From an uncultured bacterium (GTDB lineage Bacteria > Myxococcota_A > Bradymonadia > UBA7976 > VGTA01), in assembly GCA_943788935.1 (NCBI GenBank), contig CALSSE010000017.1, positions 1-64,000 on the forward strand: a DNA stretch of 64,000 bases, read 5' to 3'. Below the pieces are notes generated by a model. The model worked only from the letters and a program-made list of their open reading frames with translations, did not search any database and was not told the DNA's origin. Both the position numbers and the translations under genes were made by a program. Below, piece after piece: positions 44,151 to 51,265 of the stretch (positions within the stretch are counted from its first letter, which is position 1; each line of letters starts with the position of its first letter).

Positions 44151-44220
44151 TGAGTGAGGCTCATGTCTTTGATAAGTGAGGCCCATGTCTTTGATAAGTG
44201 AGACCCATGTCTTTGATGAG
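44143..44220. repeat. 22-bp tandem repeat across the SDR stop codon
   Basis: Units GTCTTTGATGAGTGAGGCTCAT, three full plus a degenerate fourth. The SDR TGA (44148-44150) is in the first unit, and copies of CTTTGA recur after it. Confidence 0.93.
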
Positions 44221-44242
44221 TTGAAGAGATGATCAAATACCT

Positions 44243-44749
44243 TCAGATTGAATAGACGGTTTTGGCAACAGTCTTTAGCTCTGGCAACAATTGATTAAAT
44301 ATAAAGTGTCTCTCCACTACTTTAAGTTGTACTCGACTACTCTTGTTGGAAAAGCTGAGTTTAGATGAGCTGAAACTAGAAGTTACCTTAAATCTAGTCA
44401 TCTCTGAAAATGTATAGTGACTGATCGCTAGAGCAGAGATCTCTTCAGGGCTTGGCCCCTCAGCTTTATGAGCCCATTCAAAAAATATCTGTTCATCAAT
44501 GATATATAGACCTTGGTCTGTGATGATAGTTACAAATGTTTCTTGATGTGAAAGATCTGGCTTAATGGTATATAAAAAATAGAGATTGATTAGGGATGCT
44601 AAGAAATACCAAACTGTTTTTAATATGTTTTTTTTGCCCTTTCTAAGAGAAACTGAGTGTTTAATAGCTGTAATATAGCCTCTCATCGTTTCATCAGCAC
44701 TGCCATGAGTCTCTAACAACGTTTTAATGTTTTTGGAATAATCAGGCAT
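44243..44749 (-). CDS. Hypothetical membrane-linked protein
   Basis: A 168-residue protein with one or two central hydrophobic segments (TVWYFLASLINLYFLYTI). The rest is polar, and the C-terminal half looks like a small alpha/beta domain. No family recognised. GGAGG lies 4 nt before ATG. Base composition is clearly AT-richer than the flanking genes, so it may be a recent arrival. Confidence 0.6.
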   Translation of the reverse strand: MPDYSKNIKTLLETHGSADETMRGYITAIKHSVSLRKGKKNILKTVWYFLASLINLYFLYTIKPDLSHQETFVTIITDQGLYIIDEQIFFEWAHKAEGPSPEEISALAISHYTFSEMTRFKVTSSFSSSKLSFSNKSSRVQLKVVERHFIFNQLLPELKTVAKTVYSI

Positions 44750-45155
44750 CCTACCTCCATGTAAAGTGTCATTTTTAAGTTACATTACTTATTCTATGGT
44801 CTTATTCTATGGTCTTATTCTATCATCTTTTCTTATTGTCTATATCGGGTAACAACTAAAGATTAGTCCGCCAATCCACCAACCTACTCTACTGTGATAC
44901 ATCATACACCTCGCTACATTACGGTTAAATGGCAGTAGCCCACATAACAATTCACTCATTGCTTCTATTCCATCTCCTTCCCTGATTTGGTTCATATGAT
45001 TGATCTAGTATTTATGTGTGGTTCAAAATGAATCATCAGGGTTTTATTTATTTCGATGAAGTCATCATAAATATCGGTGACATTAGAAGATAAACTATAT
45101 TAACTTAGATCTAATTTTCTTAAGTGAGCTAATAGAGCGATAAGGATGTCTTATA
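44750..45155. other. Intergenic, 406 bp, AT-rich, with 13-bp repeat
   Basis: Divergent promoter region between the hypothetical gene and the caspase-like gene. Holds three copies of TTATTCTATGGTC (44789-44827, last one altered). No other structure identified. Confidence 0.55.
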
Positions 45156-46574
45156 ATGTCTATATCAATAGTGATTTCTTCAAAGAGAGCCTCTCAATGG
45201 AGAGCGGTTGTGGTGTTGAGCTCGCTTATGAGTTTATTGTCGACCCTCTGTGCTTGCCAAAGCGCTCGACAACAATACACCAACAGCCGATATGTAAAAG
45301 TGAGTGATACAGAGGTCTCAGCGAGGACCTGTGATGTGAAGTCTTCAGCGCGGTCTTGGGCCGTGGTTGCGGGGGTTAACTTTTATCAGGATGAGCGTAT
45401 CCCTGATTTAGAGGGAGCGGTTGATGATGCATGGAATTTTTATCACTATTTAGTCAATCCACGTGGTGCTCAGTTTGATCCTGAGCAGGTCAAGCTCCTA
45501 CTCAATGAGCAGGCTACTCGATCGGGGATTGAAGATGCTTTAGGACAGTTTTTGACCGCCGCTTGTCCGCAAGACAAGGTAGTGATCTATTTTGCGGGTC
45601 ATGGCGCGCCTGAACCCAGTCGTCCCGAAGAAGCATTTTTACTTGTTCATGACACAAATCTAGACTCTATGGTCTCTTCTGCGGTCTCCATGAGTCAGCT
45701 ACCAAAGTTCCTCAAATGGAGAACGGGCAGTACGACTCAGCTCTTTATGCTGATCGATGCCTGCCACTCAGGCAATATTCAGTTTCCTAATAGTCGCGGA
45801 GTAAACATCGCTCAGTCAGGGGACCTCTCTCTAGGAGATCAAGTCTCTACTCGGGCTCAGTCGGTGAACAGTACTTTAGAAAAGATGGTCAAGAATCATG
45901 AGGGGTGGGGCGCGATCAGCGCTGCAGGCGCTGACCAGAAAGCGGGAGAGAGTGGAGGCTCTTGCACTCTCGCTGGTAAAGAATATGGCGGGGGTCTCTT
46001 CACCTGTGCGCTCCTCGAGTCTCTCGATGGCCGCGCAGACAAAAATAAAGACACTCAACTGACCTTGAATGAGATGTATGGACACCTCAGTGAACGCTTA
46101 GTTGAGATGAGAGGCCTAGATCAGGTTCCACAGAAGTCGGGTACGATGAAAGACAATCACATCCTCTTTCCAACGATCTCTAAAGACTTGGAGCTCCCTC
46201 ATGTTCCCCTACGTTATTTGCGTGAGACGCACCCTAAACCTTATCGAAATTGGCTTTATGGCTCACTAGCGTTAACTAGCGTAGCCTTGGCGGGGAGCTT
46301 CACGATGAATCTTATCACCAATCAGAGCGCACAAGATGCCAATCGTTATACCGCCTCGGCGGCGGTGGAGCCGGGAGGTCCGAAGGGGTATGAGCTGCTC
46401 AGTGATCAGTATGAGAGTGATCGCTCTACCGCGTTACAACTTTATATAAGTACGGCGATTTTGGGTGCGATCACAGGTGGATTCTTCGCGCTTGACCAGT
46501 TTCATCAACCTGAAGGGATAGAAGAAGTATATCAGCGACCTCCGGGGATGGTGTTGAAGAGGCGTATCGAGTAA
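45156..46574 (+). CDS. Caspase-like (peptidase C14) lipoprotein
   Basis: A 472-residue protein. The signal peptide has lipobox LCAC with lipid Cys34. The caspase p20 fold spans about 65-260, with the catalytic dyad H149 (YFAGHGAPE) and C203 (DACHSGN), and strands AVVAGVNFY and KVVIYFAGHG. Substrate specificity is expected for basic residues, as in metacaspases. The C-terminal part holds two hydrophobic segments (about 367-388 and 428-446) that may insert in a membrane. Bacterial caspase-like proteins act in regulated proteolysis or cell death; here the lipid anchor places it in the periplasm or on the surface. Confidence 0.88.
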   Translation: MSISIVISSKRASQWRAVVVLSSLMSLLSTLCACQSARQQYTNSRYVKVSDTEVSARTCDVKSSARSWAVVAGVNFYQDERIPDLEGAVDDAWNFYHYLVNPRGAQFDPEQVKLLLNEQATRSGIEDALGQFLTAACPQDKVVIYFAGHGAPEPSRPEEAFLLVHDTNLDSMVSSAVSMSQLPKFLKWRTGSTTQLFMLIDACHSGNIQFPNSRGVNIAQSGDLSLGDQVSTRAQSVNSTLEKMVKNHEGWGAISAAGADQKAGESGGSCTLAGKEYGGGLFTCALLESLDGRADKNKDTQLTLNEMYGHLSERLVEMRGLDQVPQKSGTMKDNHILFPTISKDLELPHVPLRYLRETHPKPYRNWLYGSLALTSVALAGSFTMNLITNQSAQDANRYTASAAVEPGGPKGYELLSDQYESDRSTALQLYISTAILGAITGGFFALDQFHQPEGIEEVYQRPPGMVLKRRIE

Positions 46575-46762
46575 TCGGTCATATGATGACTCTCGGCGAG
46601 AGTTCGACGTGACTGATGTACCGTGATAAAGATCATTTTTGATTAACGACTCTGACTAGAGTGAATCACAAAAGATCAGCGCGAGATCTTTAAAATCGAT
46701 CTTCGTGACTCACGCGTAGTCGTTGAGTGTTGATCAGCAGGTTTTTATTCTCTCACATTTAA

Positions 46763-46801
46763 TTCTAGAAACAATGCAACTATTTCTAGAAATAATGCGA
46801 C
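46763..46801 (+). promoter_or_regulatory. Direct-repeat operator-like sites upstream of the Prx-like gene
   Basis: Two 18-bp copies of TTCTAGAAAYAATGCRAC, starting at 46763 and 46784, so 21 bp (two helical turns) apart. Each begins with the palindrome TTCTAGAA. The distance suits cooperative binding of a regulator on one DNA face, 54 bp before ATG 46855. The regulator is unknown. Confidence 0.6.
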
Positions 46802-46854
46802 ATATCGCCTCCACTACTCTTCATTGTAGCAGACTAGAATGAAGGAGAAGTGAT

Positions 46855-47391
46855 ATGAATCAAGTGTCTGCTGAGCTCGCGGAGTGTGATCTTAAAACGA
46901 TCGAAGATCAAACGATCAATTTCTCGACAATATATCAGCGTCAAACAACGCTTATTTTCTTTGTGAGACACTTTGGGTGTCTCTTCTGCAGAGAGAGGGT
47001 AGCGTCTTTAGCTGAGGCCCTCCCTCTCTTAACGACTCATCATCTGAACGCCGTGGTCATCGGTAATGGTCATCCGTATATGGCAGAGGGCTTTGTTGAA
47101 GAGTTACAGCTCCCTCTCTCGGTATACTGTGATCGTAAGGGAGAGGCTTATCGATTAGCAGGAATGCAAAGGAACTTTGGGCTTAATGTCACGAGTGTGA
47201 AGCATGCTTGGCGCTCATACCGAGCAGGAAACAGACAGCATAAGGTCTCTGGTGATGTATGGCAGCAAGGAGGAGTTTTGGCCGTTAACCCCGCGGGTCA
47301 AGTATTAGAAGCCATCGCCGATCAGAGCGCTGGTGATTACATTGATATCCCTAAATTAGTAGAGAGAGTGGTTCTCTCGGGGCTCACTTGA
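46855..47391 (+). CDS. Peroxiredoxin-like thioredoxin-fold protein (AhpC/TSA_2 type)
   Basis: A 178-residue cytoplasmic protein. FVRHFGCLFCRE contains a C42-x-x-C45 redox motif in the PRXL2/AhpC-TSA_2 arrangement; VVIGNGHPY and LSVYCDRKGEAYRLAGM are family blocks. Such proteins are thought to reduce peroxides or disulfides. AAGGAG lies 7 nt before ATG, and a paired operator lies upstream. It is convergent with the superoxide-reductase gene, both likely oxidative-stress functions. Confidence 0.85.
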   Translation: MNQVSAELAECDLKTIEDQTINFSTIYQRQTTLIFFVRHFGCLFCRERVASLAEALPLLTTHHLNAVVIGNGHPYMAEGFVEELQLPLSVYCDRKGEAYRLAGMQRNFGLNVTSVKHAWRSYRAGNRQHKVSGDVWQQGGVLAVNPAGQVLEAIADQSAGDYIDIPKLVERVVLSGLT

Positions 47392-47493
47392 GAGATTGAT
47401 GGCTTGAGAGAGAATAAGAGGGAGCGATGGGAATGATCTCTTCAAAGGCTTTGACGGAGATGATTACGTTAGTGGTGAGGCAGTGTGCACCCC

Positions 47494-48915
47494 TTATGTA
47501 CTAACAGAAGCGCCGATCCATAAATCATGGTCATCGCATAGCGCCCAAGGAGTGATAGTGCCGGAATCATCAGGTAATTCGAAGGTATATTGAGCTTCAG
47601 GATAATCTTGAGGGTTAAGCTGCTTCTTAGCGATCACTGCACCATTAGAATCGCTGAGATACATCGCTACGATATAATGCTCATCGTCCATGGGGTGAGC
47701 GACTGACACCGTGGCGGTCAGCCCATCTGCTGAGATCTCCAAGATAGGGGTATGAGAAGCCACTTTGTCAGCCCAAGGACCCGGGCGATCACCCGAGCGA
47801 ACAATGGGCGCTGCCCAGACTTCATGCAAGTTACACATCGCATAGGCTTTACACTCGGCGCTCTGATCTACAATAAAGAAGCTCGCTGATGGATCATCGC
47901 CTGGAGAGAGGCTCTTAAAACCAAGGAGGTGGCCCTCAGCGTCTTTCAAGTAGATCGCTTCTATGTAGTGATCTGTCTCCATGGGGTGTGAGACTCGCAC
48001 ACTGACGATTTGATCAACAATAGAGGCGATGGGGTAATGTCCCGCGATCTTTTCACCCCATTGACCAGGTTCATCAGAAGTGAGTACACCGCTCATCTCA
48101 TAGAGGTTTGTAGATTCTGCCTCATCGAGTGAGACAGATTGACCAACCCAGAGATCATGGTCATCACAGAGTGACCAAGGTTGTATCTCTGTTGTTCCCT
48201 CTGGAATAGTGAAGGTGTAGCTCGCTTCATCAGAGGGGCTCAACTGAGTCTTCCCAATCATCGCTCCGTCTTGATCAGTGAGATACAAGCCAACAATGTA
48301 ATGGTCCTCTCCCATGGGATGTGGAGCGCTGACCGTCGCTTGATCACCTTGAATGAGAACCCGTGGCATGTGGCCAATGATCTTCTCCGACCAAGGGCCA
48401 GGATTAAAGACGGTTCTCACTTCGGGAGCGCTCCATACCTGATGGAGGTTACACACAGAGTAAGCGGTTAAGCTAATGTCTTCACTAACGGTGAAGCTAG
48501 CGAAGGCTAGCTCATCAGTCCCCGATAAGCGCTCAGAAGCAACGACCATCCCTGAGTCATCTTTTAAGTAGATCGCCCCAATATAATGCTCTTCATCCAT
48601 AGGGTGAGGGACAAAAACAGTAACTTGATCTTGGTTCCTTTGCATGATTGGGTAATGACCGATAATCTTCTCGCCCCACTCTCCTGGGTCATTAGGGCTT
48701 AATACACCAGCTGATTCCCACTCTCCAATCTGCTCTAGTGTAATCTCTCCGCCAACCTCCTCTTCAATCATTGGCGGTGTCGTAGAAGGAGTGTAGTTAT
48801 TCTCAGGAGGCTCATCGATCACCTCTTCAGCGCAACCAGGAAAGGTGATCAACGCCAATGTCGCACTGCCCCAATGGACAAACCTTCTACGACTTAAATG
48901 TTTAGATCTGATCAT
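47494..48915 (-). CDS. Tat-exported lipoprotein with four superoxide-reductase (desulfoferrodoxin centre II) domains
   Basis: A 473-residue protein. The N-terminus carries a twin-Arg signal (SRRRFVHW) ending in FPGC (Cys28). Four domains of about 95 residues follow, each with the iron ligands of the SOR centre: H87, H104, H110, C155, H158; H182, H199, H205, C250, H253; H293, H310, H316, C361, H364; H388, H407, H413, C460, H463. Motifs are GHxP, HPMxxxHYI and C[N/D][L/D]H. Domains 1 and 3 have CNLH, domains 2 and 4 CDDH, so a two-domain unit was duplicated. SOR reduces superoxide to peroxide outside the cytoplasm here. Known proteins usually have one such centre per chain. Electron donor unknown. 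Confidence 0.88.
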   Translation of the reverse strand: MIRSKHLSRRRFVHWGSATLALITFPGCAEEVIDEPPENNYTPSTTPPMIEEEVGGEITLEQIGEWESAGVLSPNDPGEWGEKIIGHYPIMQRNQDQVTVFVPHPMDEEHYIGAIYLKDDSGMVVASERLSGTDELAFASFTVSEDISLTAYSVCNLHQVWSAPEVRTVFNPGPWSEKIIGHMPRVLIQGDQATVSAPHPMGEDHYIVGLYLTDQDGAMIGKTQLSPSDEASYTFTIPEGTTEIQPWSLCDDHDLWVGQSVSLDEAESTNLYEMSGVLTSDEPGQWGEKIAGHYPIASIVDQIVSVRVSHPMETDHYIEAIYLKDAEGHLLGFKSLSPGDDPSASFFIVDQSAECKAYAMCNLHEVWAAPIVRSGDRPGPWADKVASHTPILEISADGLTATVSVAHPMDDEHYIVAMYLSDSNGAVIAKKQLNPQDYPEAQYTFELPDDSGTITPWALCDDHDLWIGASVST

Positions 48916-49415
48916 TAATGAGGCCCTTTAACTTTGTGATGAGAGCTTATAATTAGCAAAATGTGTAAATTGACATCAAGTGGAATAGATGCTTAATTTA
49001 TATCGCTTTGTCATCCAAATTACAGAGTTGAGCTTTTAAGCAGCTCGTACGCTCTATAAAAACGAATATTTGGGTGCCGCCAAGAGACCACGGCCGGTTA
49101 TGTTCTCACACAATGTGCTCCATCACTTAGTCTGCCTATTGAGTCTATTCTTTGATTTTAAATATTACAGATGTGAGGCGACTCCTTAGGTGAGTTAAGT
49201 TTTGTTATCCTAGTCGTCTTTTCAGCTTCCTTCTGTGCATGAAACGCAGAAATCGCAGGGGGATGATAAATGTCCACTTCTTATGAGAATGACATGTCTG
49301 TTCAGATGATCTGGCTCAGATGATGTACCCGAGTCATGTATTTACCTATCTATACTCATCATATACTATGCGCGTGACTCATATACTAACGCCATCACTG
49401 CACAGGGAGACGCTC
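48916..49415. other. Intergenic, 500 bp, no gene seen
   Basis: Divergent region between the SOR lipoprotein and aminotransferase genes, AT-rich, presumably containing both promoters. The in-frame upstream extension of the aminotransferase (from 49320) has no RBS and is not coding in my view. Confidence 0.5.
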
Positions 49416-50756
49416 ATGACACATCTCATTAATTCACAACTGATCTGCGCTGATTATCATAAAGATTACCCTATGATTGAGAGAGGAGAAGGTGTCTACT
49501 TGTTCGATAAGTCGGGCAAAAAGTACATTGACGCTAGCGGTTGCACGGCAGCTGTAACACATATCGGTCATGGGAATGAGGAAGTCTCTAGGGCCTTATA
49601 TGAGCAATCAAAGGTTCTCGCAGTTCACCCTACACACTTATTCTATAATCAGGCACTAGAAGAATACCTAGAGAAGCTCTGTGACTTTGCACCAGAAGGC
49701 TTTAATCGTGCATGGACGATCTCTGGTGGTACTGAAGCGGTAGAGAATGCGATTAAGATCGCCTTTCAATACCAAAAGTCGAGGGGGCATAAAAAAAATA
49801 AAGTCCTCGCTCGTTGGGGGAGCTACCATGGTAATTCTATCAGTGTCTTGGATGCTGGCGGATTAAGGGTAAGAAGAGATTATTATACTGATTTAATGGC
49901 CGGGCATTACCATGTGGCGCCTTGCTTTAGTTATAGAAAACCAATGCAGATGACAGAGCAAGAGTATGAAGACTCTTTAATAGAGGAGATCAGGGTAACG
50001 ATTGAAGAACATCCTGAGATCTTTTGCTTCCTCGCAGAACCAATTGTAGGAGCTGCATTAGGGGCGGCGGGGCCGACTGAACATTACTTTAAGCGTGTTA
50101 AAGAAGTGTGTGTAGAGCACGACATCCTCTTAATCGCCGATGAGGTAATGACAGGATTTGGTCGGACAGGTAAAAACTTTGGTATTAATCACTATGGTAA
50201 TCATGCTGACATTCTCTGTTGTGCCAAAGGCATAAGCTCAGGTTACTTTCCTCTCGGCGCGATTATTATTCATGATCATGTGTATGAAGCTCTTAAGGAG
50301 AGCGGCCAGCCATTTTATAGCGGTCAGACATATTCCTGTATTCCATTAGCAGCGGCTGTAGGGAACGCTAATTTAGACTATATTAAGCAGCATGACTTGG
50401 TTGATAACTCAAGAATCGTAGGACAATATCTCAAAGACAAGTTTGAGTCTTTGAAGGAGATAGAATGCGTCGGAGATGTACGTGGTGAAGGCTTATTCTT
50501 GGGCATTGAGTTCGTGCAAGATCAAGCGAGTAAGTCGATCATTGACCCCGCTTATTTATTTAATAAAAGGGTAGAGGCAAAAGCTCTCGAAGAAGGTCTT
50601 ATCACTTACGGCTGTAGAGGAACTGTGGACTTTTCGAGAGGAGATCATATGCTATTTGCTCCACCGCTTACGCTCAGTCAAGATGAAGCGGATATGATCT
50701 TCACACGATTAGAGAGAGCGATCAAAAGTGTCTATTCTACATTTTTGAAGAGTTAG
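49416..50756 (+). CDS. Class III PLP-dependent aminotransferase
   Basis: A 446-residue enzyme. Motifs in order: GCTAAVTHIGHGN, WTISGGTEAVENAIKIA (cofactor phosphate loop), the YHGNS block, LAEPIVGAALG, IADEVMTGFGRTG (PLP ring Asp) and the PLP Lys K271 in CCAKGISSGYFPLGA. It would transfer an amino group between an amine or omega-amino acid and a keto acid; specificity is not clear. ATG 49416 with GGGAGA 8 nt upstream is preferred to the longer frame. It stands alone, with AT-rich flanks. Confidence 0.93.
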   Translation: MTHLINSQLICADYHKDYPMIERGEGVYLFDKSGKKYIDASGCTAAVTHIGHGNEEVSRALYEQSKVLAVHPTHLFYNQALEEYLEKLCDFAPEGFNRAWTISGGTEAVENAIKIAFQYQKSRGHKKNKVLARWGSYHGNSISVLDAGGLRVRRDYYTDLMAGHYHVAPCFSYRKPMQMTEQEYEDSLIEEIRVTIEEHPEIFCFLAEPIVGAALGAAGPTEHYFKRVKEVCVEHDILLIADEVMTGFGRTGKNFGINHYGNHADILCCAKGISSGYFPLGAIIIHDHVYEALKESGQPFYSGQTYSCIPLAAAVGNANLDYIKQHDLVDNSRIVGQYLKDKFESLKEIECVGDVRGEGLFLGIEFVQDQASKSIIDPAYLFNKRVEAKALEEGLITYGCRGTVDFSRGDHMLFAPPLTLSQDEADMIFTRLERAIKSVYSTFLKS

Positions 50757-51265
50757 GTTGATGACAAGGCTCTGTTACTATAGGTCTGATCCAGCGATAA
50801 GACAGCGGTTGATACTGACAAACCGTCGGGAATAGATAACTCAGTGATGAAGTGATGAAGGTCTTCAGTCTAGAATGCTATTTAAATGAGTTAAAGTACT
50901 AAGTTTTGAGAGCGTTTTGTTTTGACTTATGATGCCCTGGTGTCTAGTTCTGTCCTTTTGAGTCTGTTTAAAGTCTGCCATTAAGGGCGATAAGGTACCG
51001 ATATTGGTTGATTATTAACAGAGATGGGTGCAGACGGTTGTTAAGTGTAGATGCTTTCCAAATCTAAATAACCGAGAAGAATCGAGATGTGTCTAATGTT
51101 ATGAAATATATAGATTTTTTAATCATAAGGATCAACTTTTTTATATTTGATAGTGGTTTATGGAAAGTGGTCAATTAGGCTGTTATCGTTTCAATTATAG
51201 TTAAAAAATGATAGAGCAACATAAATAGTACTTATATTTTATAATTATTTAACAAAGCAAGATAA
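50757..51265. other. Intergenic, 509 bp, AT-rich, no gene seen
   Basis: No ORF with RBS, no tRNA and no obvious hairpin plus T-run. Sequence before the repeat lipoprotein gene is very AT-rich, so its promoter is probably near 51100-51240. Confidence 0.5.

Noticed and set aside
46593..46612. Hairpin after the caspase-like gene
   Set aside because: ACTCTC/GAGAGT pair perfectly around a 3-nt loop, but there is no following T-run, so termination is unsupported.
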